Notes: generated by a model not told the origin, from the letters alone. A stretch of DNA of 64,000 nucleotides from Berghia stephanieae (GCA_034508935.3 CM067448.1:46685766-46749765); one strand, 5' to 3'; positions 42,299 through 51,447 are shown, numbered from the stretch's first letter. A program made the numbers and translations.

Positions 42299-44771
42299 CA
42301 GGGTGTCCCAAAAAAATAAATGTATACACACTGTAGATAATTATAAACAGTAATAAACAAAAAAGAATATAACAGCTTCAAAAAAGAACAAAATACCAAA
42401 CACAGAACGTTTTGGGCTCAAAGGCCTTTTTCAGCCTACAACAAAAAACAATAAAGACATAAATACATTACTAAAATCCAGATATTTCGAAGAATTTTTA
42501 CTATCAGTACCTGACACTGAGTGACACAAATTACTTACACACGTTAATTTTCACATGTATGATCCAATTTCCTTTTACATGGAGTAACTGAGTAGATTTT
42601 TAAAACTTTTTCAAATTTTTTTCAATTTTGAAAAGTTTCACAAATCTTTTGGGATTGTGGCCAACACAGAGGTAGAGGGCTTAGATTGATTGAGTAGTCC
42701 ATGGGGCAGCATGGCTCAGCAGTACGGTCTTTGCTTTGTACCCAAAACGTACAGTTCGATTACCCACTGCGCTGTGGGGCCTTGAGCAAGTCACCTCGCC
42801 CTAGTTCAAGTTGCAACACTGCCTTGGTTATTCCAGTCTTCCCTTGGAAGAGACCTTAGGGACAAATTTTCACTATGGGATGAATAAAGGGAATTTTATT
42901 TTTTAATTTGTCCATTATCTTTAAATTCCCCATCATTTCAGAGAAGCCAGTCCCATGATGCTGTCTTCCACGGGTCAGTTCCTCGTCCCAGCTTCAATTC
43001 CCGGTGCAATCGTCGTTGATTTTATCAAGAAAAACCAGGACCAGGCCATGTCTCTGATTCAATTTATGGAAGAGTAAGTAAAGAAAAAATAACATGAGCT
43101 TTTATGAAGAGCTGATCTACTAAATGTGCTCTAAGCACTTTTCAAGGGGTCACAAGCCAAAAGCAATATTTACTTTCAGCCAGATCGAACAGACCTAATT
43201 TCCCAATCCCTGCTGGGTGGATAGGAGGGAGGGGGGGGGGGGGGGTTGGAAAAAAACCTTGACTTCACCCGAGATCGACTTAACCCTCTCCTTACCACCT
43301 ACAGCAAAATCGTCACATTTGTTATGACACAATATACATTTTTTCTTATTCAGATTTATTTTGTACTTCACAATGATCTTTGTTTAATCAATAAGAACAT
43401 AAAGTTGTTTTGTAGAGAAATTAAAAATCAATTTTTCTGCTGGGTAAGCCTGCCATTTTGGGAAAATGCTGAAAATGGTCGGTAAGGAGAGAGTTAACCC
43501 CTTTGCATGTGAAGCAAATGTTCTACCAACTGAACTACCGGGACTTCCATTTTGTGAGTTACTAGAATATTATTTCTTTTCCTAAAAATTTTTTTGTAAG
43601 ATAACTGATTATCGTTTCTCCTCTGGGTGGGGTTCCTGACCTCCCATAGTAGACAGAGGTCAATTTCTGTGTCTTCTATCCCCCTACATCTGTTTTCTGA
43701 GTTGCTTTTTATTTTTGTCTTGGAATGAGATTACTTGGTTTTGTCCCGGCCCTTGCCGGAGTTCTTGGCTGGGAGGGAAAAGTCAAATGTGTAGCTATGG
43801 TTTTGGGAGATGATATTTTTTTCCTTGTAAATCTCTCTGTTATGTACTGTTACATTTTTTGTTTTGCTTATATAATGGTTTGTAAATATTTAAGTAAGTT
43901 CCTCTTAGTAGGGACCTGTGCTTGAGTCTGGATGAGACTTTTAGGTGATCTCAAACCAAGTACACTGATACTATGCTCATGGAATCTACATCTGTTCCCT
44001 ATGTGTACCATTCCTCTTTGTCTTACTTTTTCTCATGTTTTCAATTGTAAAACGATAACTTTTTTGACTATCCCATTTTCTTCTGGCGCTGAAATGACCT
44101 AAACGTGTCACAACTGCCGCATACCCTTAAAACAAACATATTATTGCAGCTATGTGGTCTTGTGATATGACACTCGCTTTCGGATCGGAAGCTCCTGGGT
44201 CCGAGCCTCTCTCGGCACATAGTTGAGTTCTTAGAAAAGACTCTTTACTTACATTCTCTCACTGTACTCAGGTGTAAAATGAGTACCTTGTCGTCAACAG
44301 CGTTGTCTCTGTCAGAAAAATTGTAATATTGCCTAATAAATGTCCTGTCTCATTCTACATGTTACATGTTGCTGTTGGTCAGGGAACCCTTTGTAAAGCG
44401 CTTTGAGCACATTTTAGTGGATATTGCGCTATATAAAAGCTCTAGTTTTTGGGTTTTTTAAATCATTTTTCTCTTTTGAAATTTTTTTATACAGGCTGTT
44501 GATGAAAGAAGCAACTCAAAAAGATACAACCATCAAGATGTTGGAGTTGAGTGAACTTAACAAAGACGAGAGTGTCAGTCCGTCACAGATGATTTCCTGC
44601 TGTACCAGGCTGGTCGATCAGGCCTGGACTTTAGTTGGCTCAGCATCTTTATCAGGCTGTCGAGTCAGGGTGTCGCATTACTACTCCGTGATGCAGGACG
44701 GCGAGATTTGTGTTCCGTGGGATTGGATAGGAACGGATTATGAAGAGCAGGAGGAGGAAAATGAGGAGTGA
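32654..44771 (+). CDS. TCAIM: T-cell activation inhibitor, mitochondrial homologue (10 exons)
   Basis: Mitochondrial protein of the DUF4460/DUF4461 family; in mammals it affects mitochondrial state and T-cell activation. Coding exons: 32654-32685, 32883-33021, 35295-35418, 36587-36701, 37054-37161, 37730-37953, 39523-39614, 41544-41788, 42942-43073, 44495-44771 (TGA). All junctions are GT-AG, phases fit, and the sum is exactly 496 codons (495 residues; human about 496). I chose ATG 32654 because only it joins in frame: MIRILQSQFTRWQFVSTIQK is basic and acid-free, like a mitochondrial presequence. DUF4460 (about residues 35-150) has ALRPFFFMVHPDFFGQHP and VNENSLKILNEYL; RPINWHPSYYTATG follows. 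DUF4461 (about 170-485) has VWGLHNFRGC, a LLMSIAAYDDVLLRLPS segment, SPSQMISCC and VSHYYSVMQDGEICVPWDW. The acidic end TDYEEQEEENEE is followed by copies of itself in the 3' UTR. Confidence 0.94.
33257..33530 (-). mobile_element. SINE-A copy in TCAIM intron 2
   Basis: Minus copy with an internal deletion of the CGCCTAACAGG segment. Confidence 0.85.
34216..34681. mobile_element. MITE with 25-bp perfect inverted ends and TTTGCCA repeats
   Basis: ATATATCTGTCATCTGCATT at 34216 onward and its exact 25-base inverse ending at 34681 bound a 466-bp unit. The interior carries over ten TTTGCCA/TTTGCCAA motifs, clustered within 110 bp of each end. Related interiors without clear ends lie at 53980-54130 and 55683-55830. 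In TCAIM intron 2. Confidence 0.8.
34850..35240. repeat. Probable decayed LINE 3' region
   Basis: CACACCATTAGTTGCCTTTT, ACGACCGCTGGC and GGGTATAGGCC resemble LINE 3' UTRs, but no conserved peptide is recognised. Low certainty. Confidence 0.3.
35559..35940. mobile_element. MITE family M4, copy 1
   Basis: About 380 bp with inverted ends around ATGACATAATCAGTCGATGG and GACTAATTGTGTCATGTACTG. Copies at 57332-57715 and 60039-60405 begin CAGTGAATGACATCATCAGT. CAGTG termini suggest hAT; no transposase. Confidence 0.7.
36063..36140. repeat. (GTA)n microsatellite
   Basis: Interrupted GTA units; a second tract is at 36458-36530 on the other side of a SINE-A. Confidence 0.85.
36157..36426 (+). mobile_element. 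SINE-A copy
   Basis: Plus copy between two GTA tracts in TCAIM intron 3; head decayed. Confidence 0.8.
37212..37365. repeat. (AAT)n and (ATG)n microsatellites
   Basis: AAT units pass into ATG and ATC units in TCAIM intron 5. Confidence 0.85.
37372..37477 (-). mobile_element. SINE-C (CORE-like) copy
   Basis: Minus copy with head GGGGCAGCATGGCTCAGCGG, TACGGTCTTTGC and the start of the body. Confidence 0.7.
37481..37670 (-). mobile_element. SINE-A, head and body
   Basis: Minus copy abutting the SINE-C; the tail is missing. It ends 59 bp before TCAIM exon 6. Confidence 0.8.
38079..38220 (+). repeat. Hairpin family H, short copy
   Basis: Carries GAGTGATAATGGAGAGGCTT, GGGAACAATA and GCTGATGAAGGGTTTGTACC, CGAAAC, as in 2985-3276, with the inner part deleted. 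Confidence 0.65.
38314..38560 (+). mobile_element. SINE-B copy
   Basis: Plus copy from the tRNA-like head (TCAGTTGGTAGAGCCCTTGC) to GGCTCCAAAGAACTACT; directly followed by a pogo-like MITE. Confidence 0.8.
38563..38751. mobile_element. pogo/Tigger-like MITE
   Basis: 189 bp with TA on both sides (38561-38562, 38752-38753). Ends CAGTCGTGTCTCTCTAATCC and GGATTAGAGAGACGTGACTG are inverted with one mismatch. Subterminal ATCCA motifs recur. The CAGT start, TA target and length fit pogo-class MITEs; no transposase. Confidence 0.85.
38865..39447 (+). mobile_element. SINE-A copy split by another SINE-A
   Basis: The outer plus copy runs 38865-39102 and resumes at about 39376 (TTGGCTAAAGACCCCTTG) to 39447. 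A minus copy (39108-39376) sits inside. TGTTGAC before and TGTTGGC after the inner copy look like its target duplication. Confidence 0.85.
39108..39376 (-). mobile_element. Inner SINE-A copy, nested
   Basis: Minus copy with tail, body and head, lacking a short middle segment (ACAACG runs straight into GTGAGTACGG). Confidence 0.85.
39674..39973 (+). mobile_element. SINE-A copy, full length
   Basis: Well preserved plus copy 60 bp after TCAIM exon 7. Confidence 0.9.
40090..40345. repeat. Hairpin family H, two inverted arms
   Basis: The left arm has GAACAAAATACCAAACATG and AACCCTTCTTCAACCAATAA; the right arm has GGCTGAAAAGGGGTTTTGTC and TTTGATATTTTGTTCTTT. In TCAIM intron 7. Confidence 0.75.
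40648..40915 (+). mobile_element. SINE-B copy, full length
   Basis: Best copy: CCCGATAGCTCAGTTGGTAG head, GAGATAGATCCCAGG B-box region, AAATTTGGTGGAAAGTACTT body, CTCCATGAGCCTTATGGCTC tail. Confidence 0.85.
40950..41475 (+). repeat. Repeat E, copy 1
   Basis: About 520 bp: GGGTGGGGTTCCCGGCCTCC, CTTTCTGTCTTTATCTTGGA, ACTTGGTTTTGTCCTGGCCC, GAGACTTTTAGGTGATCTCA, CTGTAAAGCCCTTAAAAACG. Four plus copies (also 43622, 47758, 49598) and one minus. The 3' end resembles tails of invertebrate SINE/LINE families; class uncertain. Confidence 0.75.
41691..42510 (+). repeat. Tandem duplication of about 410 bp including the 3' part of TCAIM exon 8
   Basis: Copy 1 (41691-42101) contains the last 98 coding bases of exon 8, its GTAAGC donor, a TA microsatellite, GGGTGTCCCAAAAAAATAAA and a family-H arm. 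Copy 2 (42102-42510) repeats this in order and is nearly identical except for the TA tract. Copy 2 keeps the donor but has no obvious acceptor in the right place. Confidence 0.9.
41806..41889. repeat. (TA)n microsatellite
   Basis: TA units in TCAIM intron 8, with a second tract in the duplicate at 42208-42296. Confidence 0.95.
42702..42902 (+). mobile_element. SINE-C (CORE-like), best copy
   Basis: GGGGCAGCATGGCTCAGCAG head, B-box-like AGTTCGATTACC, CCTTGAGCAAGTCACCTCGC (CORE-like), GGTTATTCCAGTCTTCCC, ending GATGAATAAAGGGAATTTTA. It ends 40 bp before TCAIM exon 9. Confidence 0.75.
43096..43168 (-). mobile_element. SINE-A tail fragment
   Basis: GAGCTTTTATGAAGAGC to AAGCAATATTTAC matches the tail, minus strand, just after TCAIM exon 9. 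Confidence 0.65.
43197..43549 (-). mobile_element. SINE-B copy split by a piggyBac-like MITE
   Basis: Minus copy: body 43197-43279 with a G run, head 43498-43549 (TTCTACCAACTGAACTACCG). The MITE sits between GATCGAC and CCCTTTGC of the head. Confidence 0.8.
43284..43493. mobile_element. piggyBac-like MITE, copy 2
   Basis: 210 bp flanked by TTAA at 43280-43283 and 43494-43497, with ends CCCTCTCCTTACC and GGTAAGGAGAGAG. Shares AAAATCGTCACATTTGTTA with the copy at 14347. Younger than the SINE-B it interrupts. Confidence 0.9.
43622..44138 (+). repeat. Repeat E, copy 2
   Basis: TGGGTGGGGTTCCTGACCTC through GTGTCACAACTGCCGC, followed by CCCTTAAAAC. In TCAIM intron 9. Confidence 0.75.
44149..44446 (+). 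mobile_element. SINE-A copy, full length
   Basis: Plus copy ending 48 bp before the last TCAIM exon. Confidence 0.9.
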
Positions 44772-45125
44772 CGCGACCACCCGCTGTCAATTGTAAAGTT
44801 AGAAGCTTCAAAAAAGTACGAAATGATTAACACGGAACGGATTATGAAGAGCAGGAGTGACACGACCACCCGCTGTCAATTGTAAAGTTAGTCGTGTTTT
44901 GGAGAAAAGAAATTATTGAACAAAAGTGAGTTTAAAAGCTTCAATAAAGTACGAAATAGTTAATACGGAACAGATTATGAAGAGCAGGAGGAGGAGGAGG
45001 AGAAAAATGAGGAGTGATGCGACCACCCACTGTCAATTGTAAAGTTAGTCTTGTTTTGGAAATAGAAAATTATTGAACAAAAGCGAGTTTAAAAGCTTTG
45101 AAAAAGTATGAAATAATTAACACAG
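44733..45125 (+). repeat. Triplication of TCAIM C-terminal codons and 3' UTR
   Basis: Units start at GGAACGG/GGAACAG in 44732, 44834 and 44967. Each has ATTATGAAGAGCAGGAG, a GAGTGA stop region, CGACCACCC, CTGTCAATTGTAAAGTTAG and AAGCTT..AA.AAGTA.GAAAT..TTAA. Units 2 and 3 also share GAACAAAAG.GAGTTTAAAAG. Only unit 1 is in the reading frame of the gene. Confidence 0.9.
44943..44948 (+). promoter_or_regulatory. Candidate poly(A) signal of TCAIM
   Basis: AATAAA about 170 bases after the stop, inside the second copy of the triplicated segment. Units 1 and 3 lack this exact hexamer. Confidence 0.4.
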
Positions 45126-45427
45126 AACATTTCAGGCTCAAAACCCTTTTTCTGCCAACAACAATTGAAATAATACTCCCTCGTGTTTCCAAACAGATTT
45201 TGAGCAGGGTCAGTACTGGAAGGATGACAATTTTGGAATGGGAATTTTGTCCTAGGATTAGACCCTTTGTACCCGTTATCTAACTCAAATGGATAATGCG
45301 ATAAAGCATTTACTGTTATTTGAATTCATGACAAGAAAATCAGGTTCCATAATGCCTCGTTTTGGACTTGACGAAATATTATGACGTGTATCAGACGTGA
45401 TGAAACCATGGAAGTGCATGACAATAG

Positions 45428-45690
45428 TCAGAGCTGCCGACTTGAAATTTAAAAAATTCCTAGTTTCCAAAGGGAAAAAAGGAAAAATTCACTTTTCTTA
45501 GCTTTAGAAATAATCAATTTTCTCCCAACATGGTCCAAAAATGCTCCAAAGTCCTGAATATATGTTCTATGGAGCTAAACTTTCCTTTCGACTAGATTTA
45601 TTGAATCAAAGAAACCTAAGCAGGTCTATAGCTGGAGCCAAAAGTTTGTATTTCTACGAATTTTTCATAGTACTAGGCAGGTCTGTAATA
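45428..45690. mobile_element. MITE with CAGACCTGC-like ends
   Basis: CAGAGCTGCCGAC at the left faces TAGGCAGGTCTG at the right; interior AT-rich, related to 60833-61035 (CGAATTTTT, GGCTCCAGCC). Confidence 0.5.
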
Positions 45691-46195
45691 TAAGTGTGTA
45701 TGTTTATATTTCTATGAATGCTTGTTTACTCATTTGATTCAATTTTTAATCTATTACATTGTGTTGCCTTCAGAATTAGTTCCAAACCTGTTGACAAAAT
45801 ATATGAACATTGAATCGGAGACCAAAGAAGGATTTGAGTTTTGGGGGGATTTTTTTAATGTTTTTTTTATTTGTTTTGTTTTTGTATTTTTTCAGGTGTT
45901 AGATTTCTTTATTTAATTTTTGTGCTGAATTATTTGATGAAGGTTGGAGGATTAATTTCATGTCGTTTTCAGAATCTATCACTAGCCGATGCCTTCTGAC
46001 AATTCGTTCTGATGATTTCCGAGTTTTATGCATAATTTTTCAAACTTGTCATCAGAAACGAAATTTTAAAATTGTAATAATATGAACATTTATATGAGAT
46101 CATTTCCACAGATTTGCCATGCTCAATGAGCTTCGCAAATTTTTAAAGATTTATTCCCCAGCAGGCATTTTACAATACACAACTTTTAAATAATT

Positions 46196-46400
46196 GAAGA
46201 TCTGGAAAAATTGTGTATGAAACAATGCCAGACAAATCCAGAAAGAAAAAAACAACATCAAGTCGAGGCAGGCTGATTTTTTGGGGGATCATTTTTTTTC
46301 TTGTATTTTTCTTTCTTGCTTTTTTTTTGGCACTGTTTCTTTCAAACTCTTTCAGGTCTTTATCTTACACCAGACTCTGTTCCCTAATTTGTCACTTTCA
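46196..46400. mobile_element. SINE-D pieces, inverted
   Basis: 46262-46400 is a plus copy without its head (CTTGTATTTTTCTTTCTTGC, TCTTTATCTTACACC). 46196-46260 matches the same body on the minus strand. Confidence 0.55.
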
Positions 46401-46989
46401 GATAATTATTCTATATAAGTGCCCGTTCCCCAGATTTTCACTTTATTTCATTCAAATTTCTTGTTTTGTTTTGAAAAAAACTAACGAAGGAGTGAAAATG
46501 GAGAGGCTTCGGATTGTAACCACTGAGATTTTTATTTTAAAAGCTGTTACTGGCGACAAAGGCTGCTGTTGATACATCTGTGTTGATGTAGATCGTTGGG
46601 TTATCAACACACTGACGTCGTGGCCTACCATCATAGACTCTCTATAATAACAACTCTTTATAATGACAACACACTATGACGAAAACAAACTTTATAATGA
46701 CAACACTATAACGACTACTCTTTATAACGACATTTTTTGTCTGGTCCATGATAATGTAGTTATAGAAAGGTTGTACTTTACTGTATTTGCATGCATGTGG
46801 GATTCTTGTTTTCTTACGTAAAATAATTTTGTAGTTAAACCATTGACTCCACAAATTCTCTAAGTAAATGCTGCTGCCAGAGTTTGAATTTGATTTCAAT
46901 ATTTATTATTTTAATACAATTTTTTTTTAAACTAAAGAGATTGACAATAACACAAATACAATATGTAATATACAAAAATGAATATTATA

Positions 46990-47165
46990 ACAACATCGAA
47001 AAAAAAAAGAAAAAATTGCCAAACACGGAATGATTCAGGCTCATAAACCTTCTTCGGCTAATATAAAACAAAAGCTTGCTTTAGTATCATGATTTAATGT
47101 TTTTATCATGGCTCAAGAAGGGTTTTGAGTTCAAAACGTGTTTGGTATTTGTTTTTTTCTTACTT
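46990..47165. repeat. Hairpin family H, two inverted arms
   Basis: Left ACCTTCTTCGGCTAAT with CCAAACACGGAATGATTCAG; right CTCAAGAAGGGTTTTGAGTT, CAAAACGTGTTTGG. Confidence 0.7.
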
Positions 47166-47334
47166 ACTTATCCGTGTCCTGTTCTAGTATGCACGTTCCC
47201 TATCCTAGGCCCCCACGACGATCTGTCCTCTGCTTCCCTCATGTGTGTTGGGATGTTGCTTGTTGATAGAATCAAACTGGTCAAAAACGTCAACCTCTGA
47301 TGACCATGAGCTCTTTTTCCCTCTACATGAGTCA

Positions 47335-47590
47335 GTCGACTCGACTGGAGAACGAACCTCAGACCTTCTAATTACCGTGTAATGATAGAACGTCTGTTCA
47401 GTAATCAGAAGGTCTGAGGTTCGATTCCCAATCGAGGTCGAATGATTTTTATGGGATGATTTTTTTTTTTTTTTTTTTTTTTCTTGTATTTTTTTTCTTG
47501 CTTTGTCTGGCAGCTTTCATACACACTTGTTCAGATCTTTATTTTGCACCGTTGCCTGCTCCTTAATTTCTTAAATTGATATCTCTACAT
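47335..47590 (+). mobile_element. SINE-D copy with inverted head
   Basis: 47380-47590 is the best plus copy (AATCAGAAGGTCTGAGGTTC, GAGGTCGAATG, CTTGCTTTGTCTGGCAGC, TTTCATACACACTTGTTCAG). 47335-47378 is the head region inverted, giving a 40-bp stem. Confidence 0.7.
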
Positions 47591-47757
47591 AGAGGGAAAA
47601 AGAGCTTGTGTTCTTTTCAAAGCTGTTATATTCATATTTGTTCATCACTTTTTACAGTCCAAAGCCTCTAGCAGCTTTGTATCTTTTAAACTATAATGTA
47701 ACTTTAGTGGTAATATCTGGCTTCAATTACTAATAAATGCATTTGGACTGATGATAA

Positions 47758-48297
47758 CCCTGGGTGGGGTTCCTGATCTCCCGTATTGGGCAGGGAGGCA
47801 CTTACTGTGTCTTCTATCCCTATATCTGTTTTCCAACATGCTTTCTGTCTTTGTCTTGGAGTGAGATTACTTGGTTTTGTCCAGGCACTGGCCGGATACC
47901 CTAGCTGGGGGTAAACAGACAATTGTATAGTTATAATTTTGGGAGATGATATTTTTTTACTTGTAAATCATCTCTCTGTTATGTACTGTATTATGTTTTG
48001 TTTACATATTATATATGATTTGTTAACATTTGAGTGTATTCCTCTTAGTGGAGACCTGTGCTTGTGTCTGGATGAGACTTTCAATTGATCTCGAACGAAG
48101 TACTTTGATCGTGTGCTCTTGGAATCTACATCTAATCTGTTTCCTATTTTAACCAATTCCCCTTTGTCTTACCTTTTCTTGGGTGCTTTAATTGTAATTC
48201 TAGAACTTTTTACTATCACATTTTCTTCCTTTTTACTGGTGCTGATATGACCTTAATGTGTTGCAAGCGCCGTAAAACCCTTAAAAACACAAAACAC
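47758..48297 (+). repeat. Repeat E, copy 3 (longest)
   Basis: Full unit from CTGGGTGGGGTTCCTGATCT to GTTGCAAGCGCCGTAAAACC, CTTAAAAACAC. Confidence 0.8.
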
Positions 48298-48339
48298 ATA
48301 AGTTGAGTGGTACTATCTGGCTTCAATTGCTAATTAACA

Positions 48340-48500
48340 CATTTGGATCTACGATAACCAAACGCAATGTATGGGACTTGATTTAACGTTGCTGTCACGG
48401 ACATTCAATGTGTTGGTTCAAGAGAATAGAAATCCATCAAACCAATGAGACCATAACAATTTGACTTGTAAGACTTGTATATAAGTATGCAATGATTTCG
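48340..48500. mobile_element. MITE family M1, decayed copy
   Basis: CTACGATAACCAAACGCAAT, GGGACTTGATTTAACGTTG and CAATGAGACCATAAC match 5655-5850 and 13762-13937. Confidence 0.5.
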
Positions 48501-48810
48501 AATAAACGGGGATGTTACTTTATCAAAAGTTTATTTATTGCAGCATTTTATGATCTATTGCATTTGAATTTTAATGAGATTTTTAATTCATGCATTTTCT
48601 CGGTAATAAAGAATTCCAAACATAAAAATTCAGTGTATTTTTTTTCTAATTTATTTGTTTTTTGTTTCTAAAGTTCATTTTGATTATTCTGGGCAGCCTC
48701 CCATTTCATCATAAACTAGTGGTGCCTAAATGATAAATGAGTCAATAAAATGGATATAAAGATAAAAGGAGTAAATCTGACTCATAAATAAGGGAACAAC
48801 ACAAAACAAA

Positions 48811-49100
48811 TGACGTTTCGGCCTTTGGCCTTCTTCAAGTAAACACAAAATGTATGTATCTATATCCCATAACATCCCTTTGTAGGTATACGTTTTCTTT
48901 TTTTTTCTTTTTGGTTTGTTTGTTTTTTTTTTTTGTTTTTTTTGTTGTTTCTTTCGTTTTTGTTTTTTTTTTTGTTGCAGGGGAGGGATTGTTTGTACTT
49001 TTTTTTAAACCTTTATATTTGTATTTTGTTCAATACTTCAATCAGATTGGTACACTACTTGCTTTCACTTATTTTTCTAATTAAATTCAAACAGGAATCA
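48811..49100. other. T-rich gene-free stretch
   Basis: Starts with a family-H motif on the minus strand (GACGTTTCGGCCTTTGGCCT, TCTTCAAG), then long T runs. No coding signal. Confidence 0.4.
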
Positions 49101-49229
49101 GAAGATTCCTCAAGCAAATCTATTAATGTACCTATTTTGATATTACTTTAAGTCCCATCCAGGCGCAAGCGAAGGATCCCGAGATGAAGGATACACTCAA
49201 ATGTTTACAAAGTACATATATACAGGGAT

Positions 49230-49425
49230 GCCAATTCAGGAGGCAAAAATTTACCGAACTTTACTCAAACACATCGACTGGCCCCTTTCTGAGCGCTGAA
49301 CCCCAGTAAAAATACATTATGTTACTTACTTTTTCCCCGCTTAGCAGGCGATTGGAAAACATACTGAGAGTTTATAACATACTGAATTCCGTAAATATAC
49401 GGGAAATTGGCAATCTTGAATATAT
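49230..49425 (+). repeat. Interspersed repeat R2, copy 2
   Basis: Same unit as 21768-21960, from CAGGAGGCAAAAATTTACCG to TTCCGTAAATATACGGG. Confidence 0.65.
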
Positions 49426-49597
49426 TCAAAACTGAAAACGAATAGAGTACATAACAGAGATGATTACAGAGGAAAAGAACATCATTTCTAAAAACAATAA
49501 AAGGAACTACATATACATTCAACTGCTTGCTTCCCTCTCAGCTAAGAATTCATGCCAAAAATTCTTAAAAATAGGAGTCTGATTGTTCCCATACACT

Positions 49598-49960
49598 GGG
49601 TGGGGTTTCTGACCTCCCGGAACCCCTCCCATAGTGGGCAGGGGGTACATACTGTGTCTTCTATCCCCTTATATCTGTTTTCCAACATGATTTCTGTCTT
49701 TGTCTTGGAATGAGATTACTTGGTTTTGTCCTGGCCCTGGCCGGAGTCCTAGCGGGGAGGGAAACAGTCAAATGCATAGTTATTGTTTTGGGAGATAACT
49801 TTTCCTTGTAAATCATCTCTCTGTTATGCATTATTATATTATTTGTTATTTTGAATGTATAATGTAAGCATTTGAGTGTGTTCCTCTTTCTTGGATTTTG
49901 CGTTTGTGTCCGGGTGAGACTTATATAGGTGATCTCAAACTGGCGATTTTAGAGTCGCCA
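49598..49960 (+). repeat. Repeat E, copy 4
   Basis: Starts CTGGGTGGGGTTTCTGACCT; 3' part after GTGATCTCAAACTGG is missing. Confidence 0.75.
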
Positions 49961-50301
49961 AAATATCACTTCGGTGGAATAAAGGGACATAATCGAAGAA
50001 ATAATGATGAGGAGGAATGAGGCTGATGATGATGTTGGTGGTGGTGGTGGTGGTGAGGATGAAAGATAACCACGACGACGACGATGATAATCATGATTAT
50101 GATGATGATAATGATGGAAGTTGTAAACATGAATTTTCGGGCGTCTTTATCATAGTGGTGACGCATTCGGCACTTTATTTACCCCCCCCCCCCCCCCTTT
50201 TTTTTTTTCAGACTACATTATGTTAACGATGGCTACGGGTAAAGACAACTGGAATGCATCGCATAATAGAAAGCCTACCATTGTAGTCACCTGATGACTC
50301 A

Positions 50302-50480
50302 CGTGCGGCCTTGCGGTCCTAAGTCCTATGGTATGACACTTACCTACTTTTATTCGGACAGGTCTGTCACAGGTTCGAATCCCGCTCTGAGCGGCGAGAA
50401 ATTGAATCCTTGGAAAAAGGCTCTTTCTTACATTCACTCGTCGTGTTCTAGGTTGAACGTTTATAGTCTTAATTGGTAAC
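50302..50480 (+). mobile_element. tRNA-derived SINE related to SINE-A
   Basis: Head GTGCGGCCTTGCGGTCC..., a B-box CAGGTTCGAATCCCG and AATCCTTGGAAAAAGGCTC; diverged from SINE-A beyond that point. Confidence 0.65.
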
Positions 50481-50639
50481 AATTCTTGAGAACATATCAC
50501 CTAAATTGATATGATATATTTTAAAAAATGTTAAATAACAAAAATACTGAATAACGTCTATTTCGTTCTTTCTATAGGGTTGGGAAACTTGATTTAAAAA
50601 AAAAAAAATTAAATTATGCCCTTCCGCCACGACCAATGC

Positions 50640-50745
50640 CTAGCTAGGCATTCCATGAAAGAATGTACCTAGATAATTCATCAAACAAGATGTCTGATGT
50701 CCGGGACCTTCCGGGTCACAGTGTAATGCCTTAACCACTCGGCCT
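50640..50745 (-). mobile_element. SINE with tRNA-Ser/Leu-like head
   Basis: On the minus strand GAAGAGGCCGAGTGGTTAAG resembles a tRNA-Leu/Ser A-box, then GACATCAGACATCTTGTTTG, shared with the composite SINE at 7912-8060. Confidence 0.6.
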
Positions 50746-50920
50746 CTTCGGGAAACTTGATAATCTAAAATAACAGCTGAAAGGGAAAAGAGCAGCTGTC
50801 CTGTAGTGACAAGAAATATAATGATGGACAGTGAGTGTGTCTGCCTGGCTGGGAACTGGTGAGGGACAACGACACGGCACAGAAGATAACAACAACAACA
50901 ACAACAAAAGAACAACCCCA

Positions 50921-51038
50921 GAGCATTTATTTAGTGCAGTATCCATTAAACGTGCTCAAAGCGTTTTACAAGGGGTCCATAGCCAACAGCAACACTTAAA
51001 CTTTTAGAATGGACATGACGCCTGTTAGGCGATAGTAT
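50921..51038 (-). mobile_element. SINE-A tail and body fragment
   Basis: GCATTTATTTAGTGCAG to GACGCCTGTTAGGCGATAGT on the minus strand; head missing. Confidence 0.75.
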
Positions 51039-51047
51039 AGGAGAAAG

Positions 51048-51250
51048 TAGGGTGGATAACCTTGATCGTCAACGCTGTGGAGAACTGCATCAGTCTTCTG
51101 CGGAAGCTGGCAGGAACAACATGGGATGCTGATCAAGCACTTCTGAGGACTTCCGCCATGCACTATGCTATGCCACCGCTACAGTGTGGGATAGGAGCAA
51201 GAACATCGAGGAGGGTCGGTGTAAAATGTCGCAAGTCCATGTACATAATA
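51048..51250 (+). mobile_element. LINE reverse transcriptase C-terminal fragment
   Basis: Peptide LLRKLAGTTWDADQALLRTS, AMHYAMPPLQCG matches the conserved LINE block (LRKLAGTTWGA....LRTSALAL.YS..EYC.PVW). Truncated on both sides. Confidence 0.75.
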
Positions 51251-51447
51251 TAGTGTCGGGAACACTGGCAACAACGCCTAGAGACGATTACATCTGGCTG
51301 GCTTAAAAAAATAGAGAGGGGACGTGGGGGGAAAACCCCGCTCTAGCGCACAATGGACGATGTCCTCGTTTCGAGACGAAGTAAGTTCCGGCAACCCTTG
51401 TACTTGGCTTTCCTGAAAGTCCTTTTGGACGAATTCAATCCTTCAAG

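Noticed and set aside
46616-46790. Tigger/pogo element from the TATAACGAC repeats
   Set aside because: Motifs such as CTTTATAACGACATT recall pogo ends, but I could not find both inverted ends with TA flanks.
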